DNA of 53,486 nt from Myxococcaceae bacterium (GCA_016793095.1 JAEUJQ010000063.1:1-53486); one strand, 5' to 3'. Counted from the stretch's first letter, positions 33,545 to 42,615 are shown. Numbers and translations are program-made. Notes: generated from the sequence alone by a model not told the origin.

Positions 33545-35479
33545 TCACTCCAGCTCGACGTTGAAGTTGACCCGCTGCCCCTCGTAGAGGCTGAACGTCT
33601 CGGTCCACTGCGCCTGGCCCACCTTCACCAGGATGCGGTGGAAGCCCTCGTAGATCGACAGGTCGCCTGGCAGGGGCGCGACGCCCTGCTTCTTCCCGTC
33701 GATGAAGATGACGGCCCCGGCCGGCGCCGTCACCCCGACCGTCCCCTTCGAGAAGGTGTACGTCTGGTTGATCGGCTGATCGCCCGAGACGGTCAGCGTT
33801 CGCCCAGCGCTGATGAGCAGGTCCTTGTTCTCGAGCTTCAGCTTGTGAGCGCCGGTGGACAGCCTGCCGGACCACGGCGTCTTGCCCACGCCAGCGCCGT
33901 CGATGGAGAGATCGAGGATCGGCTGCGACTCGATCGTCACCATCAGCTCCGCGGGCGCAGTCACGGCCGTCGCGGTGCCACCAGCGTCGGCGATGGCCAC
34001 GGGGGCAGGGAGGCCGGCGTCGCCCGGCAGCTCCACTCCAGCGTCGAGGGTCGGCTCCTGCGGCCCTGCGTCCGCTTCGCCTCCCGCGTCTGGCGCGGCG
34101 ACGACGAGGGTCGGCGTCGGCGGGGTGGGGTCCCTCGGTCGGATCGGCACTGCGTTGTCGTCCGGCGGGGGCTTCGGCTCGAAGGGCTCGTTGGCCTTCG
34201 ACCAGGCGAAGTACGCGCTCGCGCCGATGACGATCACCAGAAGGAAGATCACCCAGCCGAGGTTCGACCCCTGTTCGTCTTCGCCGCCCTCGGCCTCGAC
34301 CTCTGGAGGCTCGGGCTCCGGCGGCTTGTGGACATGGTGTCCACCGCCATGGGGTTGGTGCGAGCCGGGGTGAGCGGCGGGCCCGGGGGGGAGGGGAGCG
34401 ACCGGCCGGGAGGCGGGCGCTGGCGACGGGCGCTGCGGCGCGGCGATCGGCGGTGGCGGCGCGGCGATCGGCTGCTGCGGCCCTGAGGGCACCTGCACCA
34501 CGGGGATCTGCTTCGTGTCACGCTTGACGGCCCACTGCTCACGCGCAAACGCGGCGATGCCGGCGTCGATGGTGCGCTTCCGCTCGGCGCGGATCTCGCC
34601 AGAGCCGGGGAAGAGCGTGTCGAGGTGCTTCGCGAGCTCGTCTCCTGAGGCGATCTCGCCGGCCATCGCGGCCTCGATGGCCTCGCGCAGGGCGAAGGGC
34701 GTCGGGTAGCGCTGGGCGGCCTTCTTCTGACAGGCCTTCTCGAGGACGGGCCAGAGCGCCTCGGGGATGAGGCCGGGCGTGGCGGGTGGCAGGGGATACG
34801 CGAGCACGGCCTGGTCGAACGCGTCGCCCTGGTCCGCCCACGGCACCACGCCCGTCAGCAGCTCGTAGAAGCACAGGCCCAGCAGGTAGACGTCGCTCGG
34901 CACGGTGATCGCGTCACGGCCGCCGATGATCTGCTCCGGTGAGGAGTGTACGCGCCGGCCCTTCACGCGCTGGCCGCCGATCTCCCGCGGCGCGAAGGCG
35001 AGCGCGCCGTAGCCCGTCACCTTCGTCACGCCAGCGAACGAGAGGAGCAGCGTCTCGGGGCGAACGTCTCCGTGCACGAGCGCCGTGCCGTCGTCGTTGC
35101 CCGCGAGGTGCGCGTAGTGAACGGCGGTGCAGGCGTCGACGATGATGCGGGCCGCCAGCCTCGGAGCGAGCGTCTTCGACAGGTTCAACACCCGGCGCAG
35201 GGACTCGCCATCAGCGAACTCGACGACGCGGGCGTGCTTCTTGTCGAGCTCGGCGAAGCCGAAGACGGTGACGATGTTGGGGTGATCGAGCTGCGCGGCG
35301 TGCTCGGTCTCGCGGCGGATCTTCGCGAGCAGCGTCGCGTCCTTCTCGGCCTCGTCGGGCACGAAGACCACGACGCACGGCTCAGCCCGGCTGTCTTCGA
35401 AGACAGCGAGCCCCAGCTGCGCCCGCGAGCCTTCACCCGCGTGCAGCGCCCCCAGCACCTGGTACCGCACTGGCCGCAT
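33545..35479 (-). CDS. Pseudokinase with membrane segment and PEGA domains
   Basis: The protein has 644 residues. The N-terminal 270 residues have the Hanks kinase fold, but key residues are changed: the glycine loop is lost (GALHAGEGSRAQLGLA), the ATP-binding lysine position reads CVVVFVP, the catalytic loop is LVHGDVRPETLLL (Asn missing), and DFG is replaced by TGYG. A Ser/Pro-rich linker (about 300-400) leads to a membrane segment near 405-427 (GWVIFLLVIVIGASAYFAW). Two C-terminal PEGA-type units follow (about 525-640). The layout mirrors the active PEGA kinase at 17.4-19.1 kb, so it probably acts as a scaffold or sensor. It has its own promoter. Confidence 0.88.
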   Translation of the reverse strand: MRPVRYQVLGALHAGEGSRAQLGLAVFEDSRAEPCVVVFVPDEAEKDATLLAKIRRETEHAAQLDHPNIVTVFGFAELDKKHARVVEFADGESLRRVLNLSKTLAPRLAARIIVDACTAVHYAHLAGNDDGTALVHGDVRPETLLLSFAGVTKVTGYGALAFAPREIGGQRVKGRRVHSSPEQIIGGRDAITVPSDVYLLGLCFYELLTGVVPWADQGDAFDQAVLAYPLPPATPGLIPEALWPVLEKACQKKAAQRYPTPFALREAIEAAMAGEIASGDELAKHLDTLFPGSGEIRAERKRTIDAGIAAFAREQWAVKRDTKQIPVVQVPSGPQQPIAAPPPPIAAPQRPSPAPASRPVAPLPPGPAAHPGSHQPHGGGHHVHKPPEPEPPEVEAEGGEDEQGSNLGWVIFLLVIVIGASAYFAWSKANEPFEPKPPPDDNAVPIRPRDPTPPTPTLVVAAPDAGGEADAGPQEPTLDAGVELPGDAGLPAPVAIADAGGTATAVTAPAELMVTIESQPILDLSIDGAGVGKTPWSGRLSTGAHKLKLENKDLLISAGRTLTVSGDQPINQTYTFSKGTVGVTAPAGAVIFIDGKKQGVAPLPGDLSIYEGFHRILVKVGQAQWTETFSLYEGQRVNFNVELE

Positions 35480-35486
35480 GGAACCG

Positions 35487-35514
35487 ACCGTAGGCCCCTC
35501 GTGCCAGAGGTCAA
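35487..35514 (-). promoter_or_regulatory. Promoter of the pseudokinase gene
   Basis: On the minus strand: TTGACC (35514-35509), a 16-nt spacer and TACGGT (35492-35487), then 7 nt to the ATG at 35479. No Shine-Dalgarno. Confidence 0.65.
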
Positions 35515-35539
35515 CAATTCCAGCGGCTCTGGACCGCGG

Positions 35540-36826
35540 TCAGAACGGGAGGGTCAGGTAGTAGCCCCGCTGCCCCCGCACGAGGAGGAGCAGCACGCTG
35601 CGCGACGCGCGGGCCTGGATGACGGCCTCGCGGAAGTCGTTCACGTTCGTGACGGGGCGGTTGTTCAGCTTGCGGATGACGTCGCCGGGGCGGAGCCCGA
35701 CCTGCGCCGCCACCGAGCCCGGCCGCACCGTGCTGATGACCATGCCGACCCCCTGCATGGGCTTGAGGCGCACGCCCAGGCGATCCCACACGGTGCTGTC
35801 CACGAGCTCCGCGGGGAACTCGACAGGGGTGATGGCGACCTCGAGCGCGCTGCCTCCCCGGAAGATCTGCAGCCGCACCGGAGATCTGGCCGTGAAGCCC
35901 CGCAGGCGGCTCTGGAAGTCGTCGGCGTCTTCGACCTGCGTGGTGCCTACCTGCATCACGACGTCTCCGCGCTGCAGGCCGGCCTTCTCGGCAGGGCTGC
36001 CCGGCTCGACGTTGGAGATCGCCGCGCCGAAGGTCCGGTCCCACCCGAGCTGCCGGCCGAGCTCTGGCGTCAGCGCCTGCACGTCGATGCCGACCCAGGC
36101 CGGCCTGACCTTCCCGAACTGGGTGAGCTCGGTGACGATGCGGCGCACCTTGTCCGCGGGGATCGCGAAGCCGATGTTCTGCGCGCTCGCGACGATGGCG
36201 CTGTTGATGCCGATGATCTCGCCGTCGATGTTGAGCAACGGGCCGCCGGAGTTGCCCGGGTTGATCGACGCGTCGGTCTGAATGAAGTCGTTGAACGTGC
36301 GCGAGTCGCTGCGAATCGTGCGGCCGAGCGCCGACACCACGCCGACCGTCACGGTCTTCTTGAGCCCGAGCGGGCTGCCGATGGCGATCACCGTCTCGCC
36401 GATCATGAGATCGGACGACGTGCCCAATCTGGCGGTGGGGAACGGCCCCTTGCCGAGCAGCTTCAGCACCGCCAGATCCGCGTCCGCGTCGGCGCCGATC
36501 ACCTCCGCGTCCAGCTGGCGCCCGTCGGCCAGCACCACGTGGATCTCCGAGGCTCCGCGGATCACGTGGTCGTTGGTGATCACGATGCCCGAGGCGTCGA
36601 TGATGACACCCGAGCCCAGCCCCTCGACCGCCCGTCGCTCCTCGCTCGGGCCATAGAAGAGGTCGTCGAAGAGCGAGCGCGATCGCAGCGAGCGCTCCAC
36701 CATCTGCACGGTGCCGACGTAGACGACGGAAGGAGAGACCTGCTCCACCACCTGCACCACCGGGCTTCGGCGGCTCTGGAGATCACCGGAGACGAGCGAG
36801 AGGGTCAGCGTGAGTGCGTGGATCAT
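35540..36826 (-). CDS. HtrA/Deg-type serine protease with two PDZ domains
   Basis: The protein has 428 residues from the ATG at 36826, which overlaps the stop codon of the upstream metalloprotease gene (ATGA). The signal is MIHALTLTLSLVSG, short and weakly charged. The trypsin-like domain has the triad His87 (ITNDHVI), Asp117 (ADADLAVLKL) and Ser193 (NPGNSGGP). Two PDZ domains follow (about 255-330 and 345-425). Such proteases degrade or refold misfolded envelope proteins. It is the second gene of a two-gene unit after a secreted metalloprotease. A second, separate HtrA-like protease is encoded at 45.9-47.3 kb. Confidence 0.92.
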   Translation of the reverse strand: MIHALTLTLSLVSGDLQSRRSPVVQVVEQVSPSVVYVGTVQMVERSLRSRSLFDDLFYGPSEERRAVEGLGSGVIIDASGIVITNDHVIRGASEIHVVLADGRQLDAEVIGADADADLAVLKLLGKGPFPTARLGTSSDLMIGETVIAIGSPLGLKKTVTVGVVSALGRTIRSDSRTFNDFIQTDASINPGNSGGPLLNIDGEIIGINSAIVASAQNIGFAIPADKVRRIVTELTQFGKVRPAWVGIDVQALTPELGRQLGWDRTFGAAISNVEPGSPAEKAGLQRGDVVMQVGTTQVEDADDFQSRLRGFTARSPVRLQIFRGGSALEVAITPVEFPAELVDSTVWDRLGVRLKPMQGVGMVISTVRPGSVAAQVGLRPGDVIRKLNNRPVTNVNDFREAVIQARASRSVLLLLVRGQRGYYLTLPF

Positions 36827-38373
36827 GGCGATCGGCGACGGACGAGGGCGGCGAGGAGCAGCAGCAACGGCGTGAGGCCGCCGCCCATTCCGCACCCGCA
36901 CCCGGGCTTCACGGCAGGCAACGGCTGATCGATGGAGGGCAGGGTGACGCCGGCGTCGGGATCCGCTGTGGCGCCCGCGTCCATCGAGGGCGGCAGGAGG
37001 CAGCTCTGCACCTCAGCGGGGGTGCCCACACAGAGCCCCGGGCGCTTGCTGAGCACCGGGCCCACTGCGGAGCGCGCGGTGTTGATGACGGCGACGACGA
37101 GCTCGTCGGCCGTGCTGGTGTCGAACGTCGCGGGCAGGCGCTTCACCTCGACGTTCCGTCCCTGCCGCCGCGCCGCGCCCACCAGCACCATGCCCTCGGT
37201 GTCGTCACCGGCGATGGCGGGATCGTCGAACAGCGCTGCCGTCATCGACGCGCGGCCGTCAACGGGCAGGCGAAGGTACTGGGTCGAGGCGTAGAACACG
37301 CGCATCGGCGAGACCCGGTATGGCGCCGTCACCTGCGTCATCATCACGGTCGGGTAGCGCACGCCGTTGTCGTAGCTCTGCGCCGAGTCGGCGGCCGCGG
37401 GCCCGAGGTACAGGTTCCAGGTGGCGAACTCCTCGAAGGTCCGCGCGAAGGTGGACTGGTACTCGGCGCGCAGCAGCGCGTCGAGCTGGATGACCCAGGT
37501 GGGGTTCGCCTGGTTGGCCGGCTCCGAGTCGAAGCCGCGGCCGTTCTCGAGGTGCTCCCACAGCTTGCGCACGATCGCCGCGTCGTACCGCTCGGTGAGG
37601 AACTGGAAGAAGATCGCCGTGCCGTACGCCGACGCTGGCACCGGCCCCGTGGGCGCGCTGTCGAGGGAGCGATCTGGCCGCGCGAGCCAGGCGCCGATGA
37701 ATCCCTCGAAGTCGTCGCTCTGGGGGTCGTACTGCTCGGTGGCCCAGACGGCCGTTCCTTCCGACAGGTTCACCTCCTGGCTCGAGTCGTAGCCTGCCTG
37801 CACCGCGTGGAAGAACTCGTGGCTGCCGAGGATGCGCGTCGCCTCGGTGAGCGATGGGTAGCCGTACCCGGCGAAGTCGTTCTCCTGCACCATGTACCCG
37901 ATGCAGATCTCCGCGTTGGCCGTGGTGCACGCGTCCTGGCGGAAGGCGCCGTCGGCCTGCCGGGCGAAGTCGAGCAGGTAGACGTCGAAGCGGTCGTCCC
38001 CACCGTTCGACGGCACGGTGGTGTCGCGGGGTGGGTGACGAAACCCCCAGGCGCCGTAGGTCGCCCAGACGTCTTCGTACACGGCGGCGACGTCTTCCAC
38101 GAAGTCCGGCACGCCGGAGTCGTTCCGGTCGGCTGCGGGGACGCGGTGCCGCCCCGCGCGCGTGAAGTGCACCGCGAAGTCGCCTCCGTCCACGCCGAAG
38201 CGCTCGATGACGTCGGTGGGATCGAACCGGAACATCTGCATGCCCGAGGTGTCGGTGGGCCGAAGCTCCTGGCGAACGGTGTCGTGCATCGGATGCGATG
38301 GCGCCGCTTCGGGCACGCCGCAGCCGCTCACACCAGCGGCGACCACGACCGAGAGGACGACCAGGCGAGTCAT
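36823..38373 (-). CDS. Secreted metalloprotease-like protein with HEFFH motif and MYXO-CTERM tail
   Basis: The protein has 516 residues with a lipoprotein-like signal (VVVAAGVSGC). Residues near 183-187 are HEFFH (GSHEFFHAVQAGYD), the HExxH zinc motif of metalloproteases. The C-terminus is GCGCGMGGG, a hydrophobic helix LTPLLLLLAAL and VRRR, matching the MYXO-CTERM sorting signal (Cys/Gly-rich motif, membrane helix, Arg cluster), by which myxosortases place proteins on the surface. It resembles the MXAN_6640-type putative metalloproteases by overall plan. The ATG at 38373 was chosen for the signal peptide; an upstream extension was rejected. It overlaps htrA by ATGA, so the two proteases are co-produced. 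Confidence 0.88.
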   Translation of the reverse strand: MTRLVVLSVVVAAGVSGCGVPEAAPSHPMHDTVRQELRPTDTSGMQMFRFDPTDVIERFGVDGGDFAVHFTRAGRHRVPAADRNDSGVPDFVEDVAAVYEDVWATYGAWGFRHPPRDTTVPSNGGDDRFDVYLLDFARQADGAFRQDACTTANAEICIGYMVQENDFAGYGYPSLTEATRILGSHEFFHAVQAGYDSSQEVNLSEGTAVWATEQYDPQSDDFEGFIGAWLARPDRSLDSAPTGPVPASAYGTAIFFQFLTERYDAAIVRKLWEHLENGRGFDSEPANQANPTWVIQLDALLRAEYQSTFARTFEEFATWNLYLGPAAADSAQSYDNGVRYPTVMMTQVTAPYRVSPMRVFYASTQYLRLPVDGRASMTAALFDDPAIAGDDTEGMVLVGAARRQGRNVEVKRLPATFDTSTADELVVAVINTARSAVGPVLSKRPGLCVGTPAEVQSCLLPPSMDAGATADPDAGVTLPSIDQPLPAVKPGCGCGMGGGLTPLLLLLAALVRRRSP

Positions 38374-38383
38374 GGGCGCGGCC

Positions 38384-38411
38384 TTACAGCGAAGGACAAG
38401 TGCGCTACAAC
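38384..38411 (+). promoter_or_regulatory. Overlapping divergent promoters between the metalloprotease and a small secreted protein
   Basis: Plus strand: TTACAG (38384-38389), 16 nt, TACAAC (38406-38411), then 8 nt to the ATG at 38420. Minus strand: TTGTAG and TAAGGC, 18 nt apart, lie over the same two positions and end 7 nt before the ATG at 38373. The -10 of one strand covers the -35 of the other. Confidence 0.4.
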
Positions 38412-38419
38412 CCGCATCC

Positions 38420-39082
38420 ATGCTCCGAACGCTGACGCTTGCTGTGACGCTCTCGGCTGGCCTGGCCCTCGCGCAGGACGACGCCGAGCCGAAGAAGGTG
38501 GCCGAGACCTACCTGAACGCCCTCACCGGCGCGGGCGACGAGGCCGGGAAGGATCTGCTGCTCGGCGGCGTCACCATGAACGCCCAGCTCTTCACCCTCG
38601 ACAACTGGGAGCTCAAGTCGAAGGACCCGGTGAAGCGCGAGGAGTCCGATCTCGCGCACGCGGTCCACGGCATGAACGATCTCGACAAGGCTGGCCGCTC
38701 GGCGCTCACCAAGCTGATGGGCATGGACCAGGTGGGCGACGATCTGAAGATGACCGAGGTCTCTCAGGCCGACGCGACGAAGATGCTGGGGCCCACGCGC
38801 GAGAAGGCCGCCGCGTTCACCAAGGCGCACCCGGTGCTCGCCTACGTCATGCGCGTGGGCAAAGAGGTCTACTGGCACCCCAAGAACCCGATGCGCGCGG
38901 TCGTCGGCAAGGCGGGCTCGAACGGGAAGTACTCGATCGAGGTGCACCGCTGGGTGGTGCTCTCGAAGGAAGGCCCCGCGAAGCAGGCGCGCGAGTGGCC
39001 GATTCGCGTCGTGCGCTTCCGCGCGGGCAAGGTGGACACCGGGTGGAAGGTGCTGCCGGCGTCCGACTGGAACGCCGAGTGA
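38420..39082 (+). CDS. Secreted protein of unknown function
   Basis: The protein has 220 residues with a clean signal peptide (MLRTLTLAVTLSAGLALAQD, cleavage expected after ALA). The mature part has a mixed helix/strand composition and no cysteine, which fits a soluble periplasmic protein. Segments such as AETYLNALTGAGDEAGKDLL and VEVHRWVVLSKEGP-like strands recall NTF2- or lipoprotein-like folds, but I do not recognise a family. It is divergent from the metalloprotease and convergent with the agmatinase-like gene (4-bp gap). Confidence 0.75.
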   Translation: MLRTLTLAVTLSAGLALAQDDAEPKKVAETYLNALTGAGDEAGKDLLLGGVTMNAQLFTLDNWELKSKDPVKREESDLAHAVHGMNDLDKAGRSALTKLMGMDQVGDDLKMTEVSQADATKMLGPTREKAAAFTKAHPVLAYVMRVGKEVYWHPKNPMRAVVGKAGSNGKYSIEVHRWVVLSKEGPAKQAREWPIRVVRFRAGKVDTGWKVLPASDWNAE

Positions 39083-39086
39083 GCCG

Positions 39087-40115
39087 TCACTTCGACGCGG
39101 TCTTCAGCGTCCAGCCGATCATCTTGTAGAGCAGCCGCGCCGCGACGTTCCCGTCCCACTGATCGCCGGCAGGCCCGGGCGCGACCTCGTTGAGATCGAA
39201 GCCCACGATCGTCTTGCCCGCACGCGCCACGCCCTCGAGCAGCGTGCACGCCTGGTGGAAGGTGAGACCGCCCGGCACCGGCGTCCCGGTGTGCGGGCAG
39301 AGCACCGGCTCGAGCCCGTCGATGTCCCACGACAGGTAGACCCGGTTCGGCAGCTCGTCGACGATCATGTCCACCTGCTCGCGCCAGGGCATGCCGTCGA
39401 GCCGCGCGTGGGCGAGTCGGGCGTCGAAGAACGTGTGAATGCGGCCGTTCGAGCTCTGAAGGTACTCGTACTCCGCCTCACCGAAGTCGCGGATGCCGAC
39501 CTGGACGAGCTTCTTCACGCCCGGGAGCCGCTCCATCACGTTGTGCATGATCGACGCGTGGCTGTAGGTGAAGCCCTCATACGCGCGCCGGAGATCGGCG
39601 TGAGCGTCGAGGTGCAGGATCCCCAACCCCGGGAACGCCTCGGCGTACGCTTTGATCGCCCCGAAGGGCGTCGAGTGATCGCCCCCGATCACGCCCACGA
39701 TCTTCCGCTTCGCGAGCCAATGCTTCGCGGTGTCGTAGACCCACCCGTTCAGCTGCTCGCTCAGCCGGTTGACGGTCTCGAGCGCGGCGGCGTCGGCAAC
39801 GGCGCCCCCCGACTCGATGATGGGCTTCGCCGCTGCCTTCGCGGCGTCGTTCCACGCGCGCACCTCGGCGCTCTCTGCGAGCATCGCGATGCCGGCCTCG
39901 TACGGCCTGCCCGTCTCGAGATCGAAGAGGTCCACCTGCTTCGACGCCTCGAGGATCGCTGCCGGGCCGTCCGCCGTGCCCCCGCCGTAGCTGCAGGTCG
40001 CCTCGAACGGCACGGGGATCAGCACGACCTTCGAGTCCTCGGGCGTGAAGGGCAGGCCGAAGACGCCTGAGTCGGGAGCGGCGGCAGCGTTGGGATCGAA
40101 GGGCATGGCGGTCAC
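39087..40115 (-). CDS. speB: Agmatinase/arginase-family ureohydrolase
   Basis: The protein has 342 residues. The binuclear manganese site is complete: GGDHS near 145, LDAHADLR near 168-175 and SWDIDGLEP near 262. It therefore cleaves a guanidino compound to give urea. Most likely it is agmatinase (agmatine to putrescine) or formiminoglutamase; the exact substrate cannot be told from motifs. The GTG at 40115 is supported by its overlap with the upstream stop (GTGA); an ATG at 40106 is the alternative. It is coupled to the quinone oxidoreductase upstream, an unusual partner. It is slightly longer than typical SpeB (about 306) because of extra helical segments before the first metal motif. Confidence 0.85.
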   Translation of the reverse strand: MTAMPFDPNAAAAPDSGVFGLPFTPEDSKVVLIPVPFEATCSYGGGTADGPAAILEASKQVDLFDLETGRPYEAGIAMLAESAEVRAWNDAAKAAAKPIIESGGAVADAAALETVNRLSEQLNGWVYDTAKHWLAKRKIVGVIGGDHSTPFGAIKAYAEAFPGLGILHLDAHADLRRAYEGFTYSHASIMHNVMERLPGVKKLVQVGIRDFGEAEYEYLQSSNGRIHTFFDARLAHARLDGMPWREQVDMIVDELPNRVYLSWDIDGLEPVLCPHTGTPVPGGLTFHQACTLLEGVARAGKTIVGFDLNEVAPGPAGDQWDGNVAARLLYKMIGWTLKTASK

Positions 40116-41098
40116 CAGGTGAGGACGGTCTTCGCGAAGGTGTCGTTGGCGGCGAGGCGCTCGAGCGCGGCGGCGGCCTCGGCCATGGGCACGGAGCGCT
40201 CCACCACGGGCTTCAGCCGGCCCGCCGTGAAGTGCGGCACCAGGTGCTGCTCGAAGCGACGGGCGACGGCGATCTTCTCTTCGAGGGCGCGGGCGCGCAG
40301 CGTGGTGCCGATCACCGTGAGGCGCTTGCTCAGCACCGTGCGCAGCGGCACCTCGGCCGAGGCGCCCGCCACGAGGCCGACCAGCATGAGGGTGGCCTGG
40401 GGCGCCATCGCGTCGAGCGTCTCGGGCAGCCAGGCGCCGCCCACGAGATCGAGCACGAGATCGACGCCGCGCCCGCCGGTGAGCGTCTTCACCTGCTCGG
40501 CGAACCGCGGCTCGTCCTTGCTGACGAGAAGGGTGTGCTCGAGCCCCATCGCGCGAATGCGCTCGAGCTTGTCAGCGCTGCGACCGGTGCCGATGGCGCG
40601 TGCCCCATGCAGCGCGCACAGCTGCAGCGCGGCGGTCCCGACCCCCGACGCCACCGCGTGGAGCAGGACCTGCGTGCCGGCCGTCATGCGGCCCTGCAGG
40701 AAGAGCGCGTCCCACGCGGTCATGAACGCCTCGGGCACCGCCGCGGCGCTGGAGAAGTCGAGCCCGACCGGCATCGCGATCGCCTCGCGCTCATGAGTGA
40801 CGAGCTGCTCAGCCCACGCGCCACCTGCGACGAGCCCCATCACGCGATCGCCTTGCCGCCACCGGGTGACGCGCGCGCCGACCTCGAGCACCTCACCGGC
40901 ATACTCGAGCCCGGGGATGTCGGCAGGCACGCCCTTCGGGGCCGGGTAGAGGCCCATGGTCTGCAACAGATCGGCGCGGTTGAGCGCGCTGGCCCGCACG
41001 CCGACGCGGATCTCCTCGGGCCCGCACACGGGGGCCGCGACGTCTTTCACCACGAGGCCGTTCGGGCCGTCTGGCGCCTTCATCACCAGTGCCTTCAT
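40112..41098 (-). CDS. Zinc-type NAD(P)H quinone oxidoreductase (PIG3/QOR-like)
   Basis: The protein has 328 residues. It belongs to the medium-chain dehydrogenase/reductase family: GroES-like N-domain (LNRADLLQTMGLYPAPKG, IPGLEYAGEVLEVG) and Rossmann C-domain (HAVASGVGTAALQLCALHGA). The zinc-ligand cysteines are absent, as in quinone reductases of this group. The LNRADLLQ phrase is typical of PIG3-type oxidoreductases, which reduce quinones with NADPH. The ATG at 41098 is the best start. An upstream GTG adding six residues lacks support. It is followed, with a GTGA overlap, by the agmatinase-like gene. Confidence 0.9.
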   Translation of the reverse strand: MKALVMKAPDGPNGLVVKDVAAPVCGPEEIRVGVRASALNRADLLQTMGLYPAPKGVPADIPGLEYAGEVLEVGARVTRWRQGDRVMGLVAGGAWAEQLVTHEREAIAMPVGLDFSSAAAVPEAFMTAWDALFLQGRMTAGTQVLLHAVASGVGTAALQLCALHGARAIGTGRSADKLERIRAMGLEHTLLVSKDEPRFAEQVKTLTGGRGVDLVLDLVGGAWLPETLDAMAPQATLMLVGLVAGASAEVPLRTVLSKRLTVIGTTLRARALEEKIAVARRFEQHLVPHFTAGRLKPVVERSVPMAEAAAALERLAANDTFAKTVLTW

Positions 41099-41174
41099 CA
41101 GGTCGCGCGATAGCACGTTCGGCGCCGCCCGCCGTCGCTTTGGTTTCGCCGACCACCCGCTGCGGCCGGTGAGC

Positions 41175-41180
41175 TAGGGT
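41175..41180 (+). promoter_or_regulatory. Possible -10 box of pepP
   Basis: TAGGGT, 6 nt before the ATG at 41187. No Shine-Dalgarno and no clear -35 box. Confidence 0.3.
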
Positions 41181-41186
41181 GCCCGA

Positions 41187-42584
41187 ATGGGCTTCCACTC
41201 GCGTCGTCAGGCGGTGCTCGCAGCGTTGCGGCGCCCGCTGGTGCTCTTCTCGGGTTCCGCGCTCTCACGGAACTACCCCGCGAACACCTTCCCCTTCCGG
41301 GCAGACTCGAACTTCCTCTACTTCTTCGAGCGGCCCGAGGCGGGCAGCGCCGCGCTCTTCGACCCGCAGGACCAGACGGTGACGCTCTTCCTCCCCGAGC
41401 GCACGATGGCCGATGCGCTGTGGCACGGTGAGGTCGAGTCCTTCGAGGCGGCGAAGGCGCGCCACGGCGTCGATCGGGTGCTGACGGTCGAGGCGCTCGA
41501 GTCGCACCTCGCGTCGCTCGCGAAGGGCCGGCAGCTGGACTCGGTGGCGGTGGCGGACTTCAAGGCGACCCAGCGCGCCCGGGCGATCACCGGACAGGAT
41601 CTGCAGTTCGACGACCCAAAGAAGGTGGGGCCGGGCGACGTGCTCGACGCCATCGCGGCCCTGCGGCTGCGGAAGGCGCCCGAGGAGCTCGCCGAGATGC
41701 GGAAGACGGCGGTCGTCACGCACGAGGCGCACGTGGCGGCGATGCGCGCCTCGAAGCCGGGCGTCAAGGAGGAGCTGCTCGCGGGCCTCGTCGAGGGCGC
41801 CTTCGCGCGCAGCGGCTGCGTGCAGGCGTACGGCACGATCCTCTCGGTGCGCGGCGAGGTGCTGCACAACCACGATCACGGCAACACGCTGCAGGCGGGC
41901 GACGTCGTGCTGCTCGACGCGGGCGCCGAGAACCACGCGGGCTACTGCAGCGACGTCACGCGTTGCTGGCCGGTGGGCGGGCCGTTCACGCCCGAGGGGC
42001 GCGATCTCTACGACCTCGTCCTCGCCGCCGAGCTGCACGGCATCGCGCAGGTGAAGCCGGGTGCTCGCTACCGCGACGTGCACCTCTCGACGTGTCGCGT
42101 GCTGGCGAAGGGGCTGGTCGATCTCGGGCTGCTCTCGGGGACGGCGGACGCGCTCGTCGAGTCGGGCGCACACGCCATGTTCTTCCCCCACGGGCTCGGC
42201 CACCAGATCGGCCTCGACGTGCACGATCTCGAGGCGTTCGGCGATCGAATCCACTACCCGATGGGGCGCCAGCGCTCGTCGCAGTTCGGCCTCGCCTACC
42301 TGCGCATGGATCTCGATCTCGCCGAGGGCATGGTCTTCTCGATCGAGCCGGGCCTGTACTTCGTGCCGGCGATCCTGCGGAACCCGGAGTTCCGCGCGAA
42401 GTTCAAAGGCCAGGTGAACTTCGACGAGGCCGAGCGTTACCTCGCGATGAACGGCGGGCGGGGCTTCGGCGGCATCCGCATCGAAGACGACGTGGTGTGC
42501 ACCGCGAGCGGCGCCGAGGTGCTGACGGCGTCGATCCCGAAGACGCGCGCCGAGCTCGAAGCGCTGGCGGGGGTGGGTGCGTAA
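41187..42584 (+). CDS. pepP: Xaa-Pro aminopeptidase (aminopeptidase P)
   Basis: The protein has 465 residues. The N-domain begins near residue 25 (SRNYPANTFPFRADSNFLYF), typical of AMP_N. The C-terminal pita-bread domain has the five metal ligands expected for M24 proteases: LLDAGAENHAGYCSDVTR (two Asp), PHGLGHQIGLDVHD (His), SIEPGLYF (Glu) and GIRIEDDV (Glu). It removes N-terminal residues before proline, in the cytosol. Length fits the family. The start has no Shine-Dalgarno. The next gene, accD, starts 67 bp downstream. Confidence 0.94.
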   Translation: MGFHSRRQAVLAALRRPLVLFSGSALSRNYPANTFPFRADSNFLYFFERPEAGSAALFDPQDQTVTLFLPERTMADALWHGEVESFEAAKARHGVDRVLTVEALESHLASLAKGRQLDSVAVADFKATQRARAITGQDLQFDDPKKVGPGDVLDAIAALRLRKAPEELAEMRKTAVVTHEAHVAAMRASKPGVKEELLAGLVEGAFARSGCVQAYGTILSVRGEVLHNHDHGNTLQAGDVVLLDAGAENHAGYCSDVTRCWPVGGPFTPEGRDLYDLVLAAELHGIAQVKPGARYRDVHLSTCRVLAKGLVDLGLLSGTADALVESGAHAMFFPHGLGHQIGLDVHDLEAFGDRIHYPMGRQRSSQFGLAYLRMDLDLAEGMVFSIEPGLYFVPAILRNPEFRAKFKGQVNFDEAERYLAMNGGRGFGGIRIEDDVVCTASGAEVLTASIPKTRAELEALAGVGA

Positions 42585-42615
42585 CGCGCTACGCAGTGGC
42601 TGACGATCGGAAGGC

